A stretch of DNA of 64,000 nucleotides from Actinokineospora diospyrosa (GCF_024171925.1 NZ_JAMTCO010000002.1:1-64000), one strand, 5' to 3'. Shown: positions 9,502 through 18,798, counted from the first letter of the stretch. Notes: generated by a model from the sequence alone, not told the origin. Translations and numbers: made by a program.

Positions 9502-10134
9502 GTGGCTTTGCAACTGGGCGACACCGCGCCGGACTTCCAGGCCGACACCACGGCCGGACCCATCGAGTTCCGGGAGTGGAAGAAGGGCTCGTGGGCGGTG
9601 CTGTTCAGCCACCCCGCCGACTTCACCCCGGTCTGCACGACGGAGTTGGGCCGCGTCGCCCAACTGCGCGACGAGTGGGCCGCCCGCGGCACCAAGACCA
9701 TCGCGCTGTCGGTCGACTCCGTCGCCGACCACGCCAAGTGGGTCCCCGACATCAACGAGGTCAGCGACACCACCGTCGAGTACCCGATCATCGCCGACCC
9801 GGACAAGACCGTCGCCCAGCTCTACGGGATGATCCACCCCAACGAGGGCGACACCTCCTCGGTCCGCGTCGTCTACATCATCGACCCGGCCGACAAGGTC
9901 CGCCTCACCCTCACCTACCCCAAGAGCGTCGGGCGCAACTTCGACGAGATCCTGCGCGCCCTCGACGCCCTCCAGCTGACCGACCGGGTCGCGGTCTCGA
10001 CCCCGGTCGACTGGCGCGCAGGCGACCGGGTCATCGTGCCGCCGACCGTGTCCACTGAGGACGCGCGCGGCAAGTTCGGCGAGGTGGACGAGGTCCGGCC
10101 GTACCTGCGGTTCGTCCAGGTCCCGCAGGGCTGA
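9502..10134 (+). CDS. 1-Cys peroxiredoxin (Prx6 type)
   Basis: A 210-residue thiol peroxidase that reduces hydrogen peroxide and organic peroxides. The peroxidatic Cys45 lies in FTPVCTTELG. No resolving Cys is present elsewhere, as in the Prx6/1-Cys class. The longer C-terminal domain (STPVDWRAGDRVIVPP) is also typical of that class. GTG 9502 follows GGAGAAGAGG (9484-9493). It stands alone between the toxin locus and a terminator at 10148. Confidence 0.93.
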   Translation: MALQLGDTAPDFQADTTAGPIEFREWKKGSWAVLFSHPADFTPVCTTELGRVAQLRDEWAARGTKTIALSVDSVADHAKWVPDINEVSDTTVEYPIIADPDKTVAQLYGMIHPNEGDTSSVRVVYIIDPADKVRLTLTYPKSVGRNFDEILRALDALQLTDRVAVSTPVDWRAGDRVIVPPTVSTEDARGKFGEVDEVRPYLRFVQVPQG

Positions 10135-10147
10135 TCCCGCTCGATCG

Positions 10148-10182
10148 GAGGCGGTGACGGGTCTCCCGTCGCCGCCTCTTTC
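10148..10182 (+). terminator. Terminator after the peroxiredoxin gene
   Basis: A 14-bp stem (GAGGCGGTGACGGG, one G-T wobble) with a TCT loop, followed by TTTCC, 13 bases past the stop. It also separates the convergent minus-strand gene at 10193. Confidence 0.8.
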
Positions 10183-10192
10183 CGTTGGGGCG

Positions 10193-11962
10193 TCAGGAGG
10201 TGAAGGTGCGCTCCAGGTGCAGTTCCAGTTGAGCCACCGCCTTGTGCACCTCCGACGGGCGCTCCTGTTCCTCGAACGGCACCGGGTCGGCCTCGATCGC
10301 CGCTTTCAGGGCCGTGGCGGAGCGTTCGCGCAGGGCGAGTGCGGCCGCCCACCGCTCCCGCGCCCCCGGTAGCCCCGCTTCGTTGTCCACGTGAGCCCAG
10401 TTGATCAGCAGCAAGCGGCGCACCGCGGGGGGAAGGTCGAGCTCGCCCGCCGCCATGAGCAGCTCGGTCGCGGTGTCCTGGTCGTCCAGCCAGACCGCGT
10501 AGTTCGCGCCTTCGACGAGGGCCAGCGCGGCGTGGGTTCGGGCGCCCGCTTCCAGCAGGAGGTCGACCCGTTGGCGGGTGGCGGTGTAGGCGGTTTGCGG
10601 GTCGTCGAGGTTCTGGGCCACCTCGGCGGTCTTGGCGGCCAGGTGGGCGCGGGCGGTGAGTTGGCGGTGGCCCAGCAGGGTCTTCTGGTCGTCGACCGGG
10701 GGGAAGCGGGTGCCGATCCAGTCGAGGACCTCCTCGGCGAGCGCGAGCAGCCGGGTGGTGTCGTGGTGCGTCAGCCGGACGTGCTTGGCCCAGGGGAGTT
10801 GGACCTCCACGCCGGTGGTCAGGCGCGCGGCGCGGGAGCAGCGCACGGCCAGTTCGGTGCAGGCGTGCACCAGTGAGTAGTCCCAGGGGCGGCGGATCCA
10901 ACCGCGTTGGCGCTGGAAGGTGTCGGTGGTCCAGGCCTGCAGCAGGTTGCCGCGCACCCGGGGGTTGGCACCCAGCAGGGTGATCACGTCGGCGGCCAGC
11001 CGGTTCTTCCTGGCGGGCAGGTGCGCCGCGAACACCCACAGCAGACCGATGCCCAGCCCCGCGGTGGCGGCGACCAGCGGCTCGTGGCTCGGGTGGAACA
11101 CCCCGACCAGTAGGAACGGGGTCACCGAGACGATGGTGACCAGCGGCAGCGCGCCGAACACGGCCTGCAGCACGCGGATCCTGACCACCCCCAGCCGGGT
11201 GCCGTGGAAGGCCGGGCCCGCGATGAGTTCGGCCCCGCACGCGTAGAACATGTACCGGGAGACCTCCCACGCGGTGAACGACGGGGTCTCGGCCCACCAG
11301 CGCGCGGTCCACTCACCCAGCGGACCGGCGGCGACCACGGCCAGCGCCGCCAGCAGGCCCACGGTGCCCATCCGGGCGGTCCTGCGGTGCGGCATGAGCA
11401 GCGGGCGGCGGCCGCGGTCGGCGCTGTAGAGGACCAGTCCGACCGCCGCGGCGCCCGCGACGCGCAGCCAGGGGGCCGGGCCGGGGATCAGCAGCACACC
11501 CAGCAGCGGCAGCACGCACACGGCCCGCGCGGCCACTCCCCAGAAGATGTCGGGCGCGGCGGGGAAGATGGGGTCGGTGCGGGGTTCGGGTCCGAAGACC
11601 CACAGGTCCGGGGGCAGCCGCAGGTTGCGCAACGCGACCCCGAGCAGCAGCGGCGCCACCAGCCACGTCGCCAACGGGTTCGAGCCGAAGGTGAACACGA
11701 GCGCGCAGACCAGGCCGGTGGTCGCCATCCCCGCCACACCGAGCAGCAGCCCGACCACGGCGACGACCGCGACCGGGAGCGACCCGAGCGGGCCCGCGAC
11801 CAGCGGCAGCGCGATCGCCAGCAGGACGTCGGCCGAGTACCAGAGCGGGGAGCGGGTCAGCGGGACGCGGAGGGACTCGCGGCGGCGGAGTTCGGCGAAC
11901 ACGACGGCGGCGCAGACCAGCAGCACCTCCGCCAGGGTCGAGGGCTGCGCGAGCGGGGCCAC
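10193..11962 (-). CDS. Multi-pass membrane protein with C-terminal helical-repeat domain
   Basis: A 589-residue protein of unrecognised family. The first 320 residues contain about eight hydrophobic segments with Trp- and Arg-bounded loops. The remaining 270 residues are soluble and helical, with TPR-like periodicity (AAKTAEVAQNLDDPQTAYTA, THAALALVEGANYAVWLDDQ). The GTG start at 11962 faces the CHAT gene across about 100 bases. Both proteins share the plan membrane half followed by helical repeats, so they may be partners expressed from one divergent promoter region. No catalytic motif was found. Role unknown. Confidence 0.7.
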   Translation of the reverse strand: MAPLAQPSTLAEVLLVCAAVVFAELRRRESLRVPLTRSPLWYSADVLLAIALPLVAGPLGSLPVAVVAVVGLLLGVAGMATTGLVCALVFTFGSNPLATWLVAPLLLGVALRNLRLPPDLWVFGPEPRTDPIFPAAPDIFWGVAARAVCVLPLLGVLLIPGPAPWLRVAGAAAVGLVLYSADRGRRPLLMPHRRTARMGTVGLLAALAVVAAGPLGEWTARWWAETPSFTAWEVSRYMFYACGAELIAGPAFHGTRLGVVRIRVLQAVFGALPLVTIVSVTPFLLVGVFHPSHEPLVAATAGLGIGLLWVFAAHLPARKNRLAADVITLLGANPRVRGNLLQAWTTDTFQRQRGWIRRPWDYSLVHACTELAVRCSRAARLTTGVEVQLPWAKHVRLTHHDTTRLLALAEEVLDWIGTRFPPVDDQKTLLGHRQLTARAHLAAKTAEVAQNLDDPQTAYTATRQRVDLLLEAGARTHAALALVEGANYAVWLDDQDTATELLMAAGELDLPPAVRRLLLINWAHVDNEAGLPGARERWAAALALRERSATALKAAIEADPVPFEEQERPSEVHKAVAQLELHLERTFTS

Positions 11963-12062
11963 GTGAGGTCTGGTCGCCCCCGGTGGCCACCGCGTTACGG
12001 GGTGTCGCCGGAGTGGGTCGACTTCGCCCCCGGCGGCCGGTCCGCGCTGCCATGATGATCAG

Positions 12063-15000
12063 GTGTTGCGGGCCGCGCAGATCCTGATCGGTGTCGCGTT
12101 CGCGGTGACCGGGTCGTTCGCCGACCTGCCCGCGACGGGTCCGGTCGGGTGGCTGCTGTTCTCGGTGTACGTCGCCGTGGCCGGAGTCGGTCTCCCCTGG
12201 GCCGCCGCGGCGTACGTCCTTGCCTCGGCGATCAGCGGGCTCCCGTCGACGACGCTCGCGCTGTACGTGGCGCTCGGGAGCTTCGGGGTGTCCTGGTTGG
12301 CGCGGCGGCAGTGGGTCACGCACCACTGGGACATGTTCTGGTACGGGCGGCGGCTCCGTCGCGGCGACCAGGGCCGACCCGGTATCGCGCCGGAGCCATC
12401 GGTGCTGATCGCGACGTACGGCTACTGGCTGGTGGTGGCGCTGCCGCTGGTGACCGCCATCGCCGTGGTGCTCACGACTGGGCGGACACCGGTGCTGATC
12501 GCCGCCGGTGCGGCGGCGACCGCGGTGGCGTGGGGGGCGGCGTGGCGCGCGCGCCCGTTCAGCCGGTACCCGAGGCGGTCCCTGCTGTTCACCGAGGCGC
12601 AGGTGCACCTGCTGTGGGTGTTGATGATGCTGAACAACGGCTCGGTCTTCGCGCGCTCGACGCAGGTCTGGGTGGTCCTCGCCCCGTTCATCCTCGCCGC
12701 CCAGATCGCGCTGACCTGGCGGCTGCGCCGCACCGGCAGCCGCTCGGCGCTCTCCGTCACCCAGTCCCTCGGCCCCGTGCTCAACGGCCAAGCGTTGTTC
12801 TACGCCGTGCTCGGCTACCCGCTCCGGCACGAGGTCGAGCTCCTCTGGACCAGCGTCGCGTTCGCCTCGGTCGGGCTGGTCGCGGTGGCGGTCCAGGTGC
12901 GGTCCCCGTGGTGGGCGCGGTTGTCCGACACCTCGGTGTTCCAACCGCGCACCGCCGACGGCGCCCGTGCTCGCGGGGCTTGGCTGTACGCGCCGGACCC
13001 GGCGGTGCCGCACGCGCTGGCGGCCAGGGCCAGGAAGGAGCTGACCGCCGCCGGGTGGCCGCCGAGCAGGCAGGCGGTGCGGACCGCCCAGGTCTGGTTG
13101 GACGTGGCGAAGCAGTTGGTCGACTCCGCCCCGGCACTGGTCGCGGCCAGGGGCGACTGCCTGTTCACCCAGGGGCAGATCAGCGAGGTCCATACCCACC
13201 GCGGTGCCGCGCTGGCCGCGTACCGGGCGGCCGCGGCCGCGTTCACCGAGGCCGACCTGCCCGCACTGGCCGCGCTCGCCCGGCTGGCGGAGGCCAGGCT
13301 GGTGCCCGACCCGGCGCCGGTCCGCGCGGCGATCGCCGCGAACGACGCCCTGCCCCCGGCCGTGCGCAGGCTTGCCGGGGCAGACCTCCCCGGTCCGCTG
13401 GGCCCGCTGCCGCCGGTCCACCCCTTGGCGGACCCGCCGTGGAACCCGCTGCCGGAGCACGCGCCGCGGGACGCGCCGGACCAGCTCGCGGTGTTCCGAG
13501 CGGGCGAGGGCCACGCCCGGCGGCTGATCACCCGCGGCGAGCGCCTCTGGCGCGGTGGCGACCACGCCCGCGCCGCGACCGAGCTCCGCGCGGCCGCGAC
13601 CCTGCTCGCGGACAACGCGCAACTGGCCCCCGCGACCTCCGTGCTGCTCGAACTCGGCCGGGCGCAGGCCGACCGCGACCCGGTCGCCGCGCACGACACC
13701 TTCCAGGCCGCGCTGGCGCTGCGGTCCCAGTTCGCCGACAACCTGGTGGACGAGCCGCTGCGGATCCAGGTCAACGGGTGGTTCGACGACCCGCACAGCC
13801 GCTTGATCGCGCTGCTCGCCCGCGACCAGGAGGTCCGGTGGCCCGCGACGGCCGCGTTCGACCTGGCCGAGCGGGCCCGGTCGCGCCTGCTGCTGGAGCT
13901 GCTCGGCGACTCCACGCCGCTCGCGGCGCGCGGTGTGCCGCCGGAGCTCGCCGCGCGGGAACGGCGCCACCTCGAGCAGGTGCGCCGCAGCGCGAGCGCG
14001 GCGCGGAAACCGGGTGAGCGCACCCGGAACCTGGCCCTGCTGCGCGCCGCCCGCGCCGAGCTCGCCGAGACCTGGCGGGCCATGGCCGAGCACGGCGGGC
14101 GGGCGGCGGAGTACGCGGCATTGCGCCGGGGCGAGCCCGCGGGGTTCGCCGAGATCGCGGCGACGCTGCACGACGCGACGCTCGCGGAGTACCACGTCAC
14201 GGTCGACGAGGTGGTGCTGTTCCTGGCCCGGTCCGGCGACAGCGCGCCGCGGGTGGTGCGGGTGCCGATGACGCGCGACGAGCTGGTCGGGATCGTCGCG
14301 GAGTTCGGTGAGACCGCGCGCGAGATCGGTGATGGCGACCCGGACCGGTGGCGGGTCCCGTTGGTGCCCTTGGTGGCTCCGCTGGTCGAAGCGTGCGCTG
14401 AAGGGGCGGTGATCTGGATCGTGCCGCACGACCTCTTACACGGCTTGCCGTTGCACGCCGTCGAGGTCGATGGGCGGCCGTTGGGCGCGCGGAACCCGGT
14501 TTGCTACACCGCAAGCGCCACCGTGATGCGCTATAGCCAAGCGCGACGACGCCCCGACGCGACGGGCACCGTCGTGCTTGCCGACTCCCGCGCCGACCAA
14601 CCGCTGCCGCGTTCCCGCGCGCACGCCCAGCGACTCGGCGCTCGCACGTGCTTAGTCGGCGACGAGGCGACTGTGCCCGCCCTGGCCGACGCCATGGGTA
14701 CCGGGGTGTCGGTCCTGCACATCGCCTGCCACGGCGAGTTCGACCACGAGCAGCCCGTGCGGTCGCGGGTCCTGCTCGCGGCGTCGGGGGCTGACGACGG
14801 GCTGCTGACCGCCGAGCGGATCCTGGGGATGTCGCTGCCCGCGGACCTGGTCACGTTGAGCGCCTGCCAGAGCGGACTGGCCGACCGCAGGCCCGGGGAC
14901 GAGCTGTTCGGCCTGACCAGGGCGCTGGTGTACGCGGGGGCGGCGAGCGTGCTGGTCAGCCTGTGGTCGGTCGACGAACTGCCGACGACGATCCTGATGG

Positions 15001-15347
15001 CGGCGTTCTACCGGGCCAGGGCCGACGGCGCGGGCAAGGCGGAGGCGCTGCGGATCGCGCAGACCGCGGTCCGGGAGGCGACCGCGGCCGACGTGCTCGC
15101 CCACTGCGAGCGCACCGGGATGCCCGCCCGCGACATCGCCGACACCCGCTTCCGCGCCGGTGACTTCGCGGGCGCGCTGCGCGAGTACACGGCACTGCTG
15201 GCGACCGACGACAGCCCGGACCTGCTGATCGCGCACGCGGCGTGCACGTTGGCCGCGGGCGTGGGCGGGACCCCGGACTACTCCAGGAGAATCTACGCAC
15301 CACCCGCCAATTGGGCCGCGTTCGTGCTGATCGGAGACTGGCGATGA
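12063..15347 (+). CDS. Membrane-anchored TPR-CHAT protease-like protein
   Basis: A 1094-residue protein. About eight membrane segments occupy residues 1-290. A helical TPR-like region follows (to about 700), ending in LDLAERARSRLLLELLGD-type sequence, then a C-terminal CHAT (caspase-HetF-associated with TPRs) domain. The catalytic dyad is visible as His890 (HIACHGEF) and Cys935 (LSACQSGLAD). The flanking signature (GDELFGLTRALVYAGAASVLVSLWSV) is classic CHAT. CHAT proteins are caspase-like peptidases, several used in bacterial cell-death or defence circuits. Its stop overlaps the next start (ATGA), so it is translationally coupled to the zinc-ribbon protein. A membrane-embedded CHAT protein is less usual than the cytosolic forms. 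Confidence 0.85.
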   Translation: MLRAAQILIGVAFAVTGSFADLPATGPVGWLLFSVYVAVAGVGLPWAAAAYVLASAISGLPSTTLALYVALGSFGVSWLARRQWVTHHWDMFWYGRRLRRGDQGRPGIAPEPSVLIATYGYWLVVALPLVTAIAVVLTTGRTPVLIAAGAAATAVAWGAAWRARPFSRYPRRSLLFTEAQVHLLWVLMMLNNGSVFARSTQVWVVLAPFILAAQIALTWRLRRTGSRSALSVTQSLGPVLNGQALFYAVLGYPLRHEVELLWTSVAFASVGLVAVAVQVRSPWWARLSDTSVFQPRTADGARARGAWLYAPDPAVPHALAARARKELTAAGWPPSRQAVRTAQVWLDVAKQLVDSAPALVAARGDCLFTQGQISEVHTHRGAALAAYRAAAAAFTEADLPALAALARLAEARLVPDPAPVRAAIAANDALPPAVRRLAGADLPGPLGPLPPVHPLADPPWNPLPEHAPRDAPDQLAVFRAGEGHARRLITRGERLWRGGDHARAATELRAAATLLADNAQLAPATSVLLELGRAQADRDPVAAHDTFQAALALRSQFADNLVDEPLRIQVNGWFDDPHSRLIALLARDQEVRWPATAAFDLAERARSRLLLELLGDSTPLAARGVPPELAARERRHLEQVRRSASAARKPGERTRNLALLRAARAELAETWRAMAEHGGRAAEYAALRRGEPAGFAEIAATLHDATLAEYHVTVDEVVLFLARSGDSAPRVVRVPMTRDELVGIVAEFGETAREIGDGDPDRWRVPLVPLVAPLVEACAEGAVIWIVPHDLLHGLPLHAVEVDGRPLGARNPVCYTASATVMRYSQARRRPDATGTVVLADSRADQPLPRSRAHAQRLGARTCLVGDEATVPALADAMGTGVSVLHIACHGEFDHEQPVRSRVLLAASGADDGLLTAERILGMSLPADLVTLSACQSGLADRRPGDELFGLTRALVYAGAASVLVSLWSVDELPTTILMAAFYRARADGAGKAEALRIAQTAVREATAADVLAHCERTGMPARDIADTRFRAGDFAGALREYTALLATDDSPDLLIAHAACTLAAGVGGTPDYSRRIYAPPANWAAFVLIGDWR

Positions 15348-15859
15348 GACCCGATGACCCGTTCTCCTCGGTCGCCGACACCGAGGTGACCCTGGTGCGC
15401 GCCGCGGCCGAGTTCACCTCCGGCACCGCGGTGCTGCTCGGCGCCGACGACGAGGTGCTCGGGACCGTGACCGGCGCGGGCCAGCGGCCGTCGGTGCTGG
15501 TCGACGCGGACATGACGGTCGCCGAGTTCGCCAGGTCGCGCGCGATCACGTTGCTGGTGCTGGACATGCCGTACCTGGTCCTGGTGCGCGACGGCGCGGT
15601 GTTCGGCGTGGTGGCTAGGTCGGTCGTGGCGGAATATCTGGCGTCGATCGCGCACAAGCCCTCGGAGAACCTGATGGGCATCGGGGGCGGGGCGGCGGAC
15701 GGGGTCCTGCCCGGCCCGGTGTTGCTGCCGTTGGCGCACGTGGCGTGCAAGTACCCGGACTGCGGCTACGTCAACGCGATCGCCTACTGGCACCCGCAGA
15801 AGCCGCCGCGGTGCGCCAACCCGGACCGGGCACCCCACGACCTCGTCTTGGAGGCCTGA
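15344..15859 (+). CDS. Small CBS-like protein with C-terminal zinc ribbon
   Basis: A 171-residue soluble protein whose ATG overlaps the CHAT gene stop. The central part (VLVDADMTVAEFARSRAITLLVLDMPYLVLVRDGAVFGVVARS) resembles one CBS-type repeat. The last 40 residues hold CKYPDCGY and a later CANPDRAPH, a plausible Cys4 zinc site. Tight coupling to the CHAT gene suggests a regulator or substrate of that protease. This is inference from position only. Confidence 0.6.
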   Translation: MRPDDPFSSVADTEVTLVRAAAEFTSGTAVLLGADDEVLGTVTGAGQRPSVLVDADMTVAEFARSRAITLLVLDMPYLVLVRDGAVFGVVARSVVAEYLASIAHKPSENLMGIGGGAADGVLPGPVLLPLAHVACKYPDCGYVNAIAYWHPQKPPRCANPDRAPHDLVLEA

Positions 15860-15861
15860 CC

Positions 15862-16758
15862 GTGCTCGCCGACGTGGCGCGAGAGACCGGTGGCCTCTTC
15901 GACCGCCGGTTCCTGATCAACGCCCTCTTGCCGACTCTGGCCACCTTGGGCGGTCTAGGCGCGGTAGTGGTGGGGACGCTCGCTAACCCCGGGCAGGTCC
16001 TTCTTACGTGGAACAAGTTGGACGGGATGGTCCGCGTGCTGCTGGGCACGGGGGTTGTCGTTGTCGCCGTGCTCGTGGCCGCGGTTGTGGCTGGGCGTGC
16101 ACATTCGCTGATCCGCGCCTACGAAGGGCTTTGGTCAGGCAGGGTCGGTAGCGCTATGGCGGGTTGGGCCACTCGTTGGCGCCGCCGAGAGACTCCCACG
16201 CGGCTTGGCGACGTCCTTCGTGACGCTGAGACCTACCCCTCCGAGCGGTACGGCCTCGACGCGGTGGTGACGTGGCCGCGCCTGTACCCGCTGTTGCCGG
16301 ACAAGCTGATCGCCTCGCTGACCGCCGCCCGCACGGAGTTGGAGTTCCAGCTGACCATCTCCGCCATGGCTGGCTTCTTCGCTATCACCTCTGGCGCTTA
16401 CCTCGCCTTCGTCCGTAGTGGACCTGTCTTGGTGTTGGCTTGTTACTGGGGTGGGTTGCTGGTGGCGTGGGGGAGCTACCGCAGCGCTCTTGCACCTGCC
16501 CGCCTCTATGCGGGGCAGGTCAAGGTCGCGTTCGACCTCTATAGGCAGGCACTGCTCGCCCACCTCGCGCTGCCGGGCGATGATGAGCGCACCCAATGGC
16601 GGCGGCTGGGCCACTTCTGGCACCGCAACATTCCGATGACGGTCGAGGTAGTCTCGCCGGAGGAGAAACCAGCCAAGACGACCGGGTTTCGTCTTCCGCT
16701 CGGCTGGCTCACCTTGGCCACGGTAGTCCTTAGTGGACTCCTGATCGCTCTCGTCTAG
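15862..16758 (+). CDS. Membrane protein, third gene of the CHAT cassette
   Basis: A 298-residue protein of unrecognised family. Two hydrophobic segments lie near the N-terminus, two more around residues 165-205, and a last one at the extreme C-terminus (LGWLTLATVVLSGLLIALV). Soluble helical loops lie between them. GTG 15862 is set by GGAGG at 15850-15854, 2 bases past the previous stop, so it is co-transcribed with the CHAT and zinc-ribbon genes. Its stop overlaps that of the convergent exonuclease gene in the shared tetranucleotide CTAG. Confidence 0.65.
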   Translation: MLADVARETGGLFDRRFLINALLPTLATLGGLGAVVVGTLANPGQVLLTWNKLDGMVRVLLGTGVVVVAVLVAAVVAGRAHSLIRAYEGLWSGRVGSAMAGWATRWRRRETPTRLGDVLRDAETYPSERYGLDAVVTWPRLYPLLPDKLIASLTAARTELEFQLTISAMAGFFAITSGAYLAFVRSGPVLVLACYWGGLLVAWGSYRSALAPARLYAGQVKVAFDLYRQALLAHLALPGDDERTQWRRLGHFWHRNIPMTVEVVSPEEKPAKTTGFRLPLGWLTLATVVLSGLLIALV

Positions 16759-17969
16759 CCCGCTAAAGCCGCTAGCGCGCGCACGAAGGCATCCTCGGTC
16801 ACGACCGGGACGCCCAGCACCCGGGCATCCTTCGCCTTGACCGACATGGTGTCCGGATCCGCTGCGGCGACCAGGCGGGTCTGCCTGCTCACAGCAGTCA
16901 TCACCCGAAGACCCGCGGCCACCGCGCGGGCGGTGAGGTCATCGCGGTCGGCGGTCATCATGCCGGTGAACACGACCTTGTCACCCGGGCGGAGCACCAG
17001 ACCACCCACCGTCGGCGCCGGGTCCACGCGCACCCGATCACCCGGCGTCAGCACATCGGCGACCGCGGCGCCGTCGAGGCCCAGCAGGGTAGCGACCAAG
17101 CCGATGTCGGCCAGTTCCCGCTCGCCCACGCTCACCGCGGCCTGGGCTAACGCGCGCAGGTAGGTGTGGTGGATGGCGAGTACCTCCTCCCGGCGCAAAC
17201 CCAGGCGCGTGGCGACCCCGACCAGGGCATCCGCGTCGGATGCCGAGATCCGGCGGTCGAGCAGCGCGTCGTCGAGCACCGCGAAGTAGGCGTCGACGAG
17301 GGGCTCCTCGTCCCGCGGTAACCAGGGCACCAGGCGGGCGAGGAAGTGCGGTTCGACGTGATCGGCGGGCAGCCGTTGCGCAGTGGGCGCCAGATCGCGG
17401 GCTAACGCGGGCCAACCCCAGGCGGCGGCCTGTAACTGCTCGTCGGTGGGCCGCACGACCTCAGGTGCTTGGGCGAGCATGTGGCCGAACAGCGCGCCCG
17501 CCGCCATAGCGTCATCGCGAGCAGTGTGCCAGCGCATCGCAGGTAGGCCTGCCGTCGTGCAGCAGGCCACCAGGGACCGCCGGGAGTTGGGCATGACGAT
17601 GCTCGCCGCGCGCATCGTGCAGAACCCGGCGAGGTCGTCGAACGGCGACTCGACGCCGATCCGGGCGAACTCCGCCCGCAGGTGCATCGCGTCGAACGGC
17701 CAGTTGTGCGCGACCACGACCCGACCGCGCACCTGTTCGACCAGGTCACCGGCGATGTCGGCGAACCGGGGCGCCCGCCGCGCCTCGGCCGCGGTGATCC
17801 GGTGGATCGCCTGCGGCCCCAGGTCGCGCTCGGGGTTGAGCAGCGTCGACCACTCCCCGGTCACCGCGCCCGCGGCGTCCAGGTGCACGACCGCCACCTC
17901 GGCGATCCGGTGCCGATGCGTCGGGTCGATCCCGGTGGTCTCGGTGTCGACCACGGCGAAGCCGTCCAC
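16755..17969 (-). CDS. DnaQ-type 3'-5' exonuclease with C-terminal BRCT domain
   Basis: A 404-residue protein. The DEDDh exonuclease core spans about residues 1-165, with VVDTETTGID (first acidic pair), VVAHNWPFDAMHL (third Asp) and HTARDDAMAAG (His plus last Asp). A helical middle is followed by a BRCT domain (about 330-404: GDKVVFTGMMTADRDDLTAR...GVPVVTEDAF). Actinobacteria commonly encode such DnaQ-BRCT fusions, thought to act in DNA repair or proofreading outside Pol III. GTG 17969 is chosen because AGGAGG lies 6 bases before it. The frame stays open 20 codons further upstream but with no ribosome site. Confidence 0.88.
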   Translation of the reverse strand: MDGFAVVDTETTGIDPTHRHRIAEVAVVHLDAAGAVTGEWSTLLNPERDLGPQAIHRITAAEARRAPRFADIAGDLVEQVRGRVVVAHNWPFDAMHLRAEFARIGVESPFDDLAGFCTMRAASIVMPNSRRSLVACCTTAGLPAMRWHTARDDAMAAGALFGHMLAQAPEVVRPTDEQLQAAAWGWPALARDLAPTAQRLPADHVEPHFLARLVPWLPRDEEPLVDAYFAVLDDALLDRRISASDADALVGVATRLGLRREEVLAIHHTYLRALAQAAVSVGERELADIGLVATLLGLDGAAVADVLTPGDRVRVDPAPTVGGLVLRPGDKVVFTGMMTADRDDLTARAVAAGLRVMTAVSRQTRLVAAADPDTMSVKAKDARVLGVPVVTEDAFVRALAALAG

Positions 17970-18057
17970 GCCCGTCCTCCTGGTTGTGCCGCGTCCTGTT
18001 GCCCCCATTGCACCACCCGACACCGACATCCGGGCTGGGCCAGTGGAGTCACGCCGC

Positions 18058-18088
18058 TTGACCTGAACCCGAGTTCAGGTTCCAGCAT
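18058..18088 (+). promoter_or_regulatory. MerR-type promoter/operator upstream of the epimerase-like gene
   Basis: TTGACC (-35, 18058-18063) and CAGCAT (-10, 18083-18088) are 19 bp apart. Between them lies the perfect dyad ACCTGAAC-CCGA-GTTCAGGT (18061-18080). An overlong 19-bp spacer filled by a dyad is the signature of MerR-family activation. The geometry is identical to the site at 18698. Confidence 0.7.
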
Positions 18089-18121
18089 CGGTGGGAGGGG
18101 CGTGTCGAGTGAGGAGTTGCC

Positions 18122-18712
18122 ATGTTATCCAGGGGACTGCGGGTCGAGGGCGCCGTGGAGTTCGGCACCGAGCAGGTCGGCGACCGGCGCGGTGTGACGG
18201 TGTCGACCTACCGGGAGGACGTGTTCACCGCCGCCGTCGGCCACCCGCTGTTCCCGGTCGCGCAGGCGGCCACCACCCGCTCGCGCAAGGGCGTCGTGCG
18301 GGGCATCCACTACCAGCCGCCCACCGCGAAGTACGTCTACTGCGTGCGCGGCAAATCGCTCGACATCGTCGTCGACACCCGGGTCGGGTCGCCCACCTTC
18401 GGCCGCTGGGACTCGGTGATGCTCGACGACCGGCACTTCCGGGCGCTCTACCTGCCCGCCGGGGTGGGGCACCTGTCGATCGCGCTGGCGGGCGAGACCA
18501 CGCTGACCCGGCTGACCTCCACGCCTTACGACGACGACACCGCCGCCGCGCTGTCCCCGCTCGACGCCGGGCTCGACCTGCCCATCCCGCGCGGGCTCAC
18601 CCTGGTGCTCGCCGAGCGCGACCAGAGCGCGCCGACCCTTGCCCAGGCGTTGGCCGCGGGCCTGCTGCCGGACTACGCAAGCTGCCGGGCGGATGATTTG
18701 ACCTCCAGTTAG
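18122..18712 (+). CDS. dTDP-4-dehydrorhamnose 3,5-epimerase-like protein
   Basis: A 196-residue RmlC-family cupin. The active-site region KGVVRGIHYQPP (His base) and the strand pair FGRWDSVMLDDRHFRALYLPAGVGHL match RmlC-type sugar-nucleotide epimerases. The usual LRGLHYQ is VRGIHYQ here. The C-terminus is shortened and divergent, so the substrate may not be a dTDP-sugar. No other deoxysugar genes lie nearby. It sits instead behind a MerR-type promoter, next to soxR and a flavin reductase. A GAGGAG site precedes ATG 18122. Confidence 0.8.
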   Translation: MLSRGLRVEGAVEFGTEQVGDRRGVTVSTYREDVFTAAVGHPLFPVAQAATTRSRKGVVRGIHYQPPTAKYVYCVRGKSLDIVVDTRVGSPTFGRWDSVMLDDRHFRALYLPAGVGHLSIALAGETTLTRLTSTPYDDDTAAALSPLDAGLDLPIPRGLTLVLAERDQSAPTLAQALAAGLLPDYASCRADDLTSS

Positions 18713-18728
18713 GTGGAGGTCATAGCGT
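18698..18728 (+). promoter_or_regulatory. SoxR/MerR-type promoter of the flavin reductase gene
   Basis: TTGACC (18698-18703) and TAGCGT (18723-18728) are separated by 19 bp. The dyad TGACCTCCA-GTTAGG-TGGAGGTCA spans 18699-18722. It straddles the stop codon of the upstream gene. A gene for an NADPH-dependent flavin reductase under SoxR control is known in Streptomyces, and soxR lies 0.7 kb away, so SoxR is the likely ligand. Confidence 0.75.
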
Positions 18729-18798
18729 CGATGACGTCGAGTGGCGCAGCGTGCGCCCAGCGTGACCCCGGTCGCGCGAACCGAGAGGAACTCCCGTC

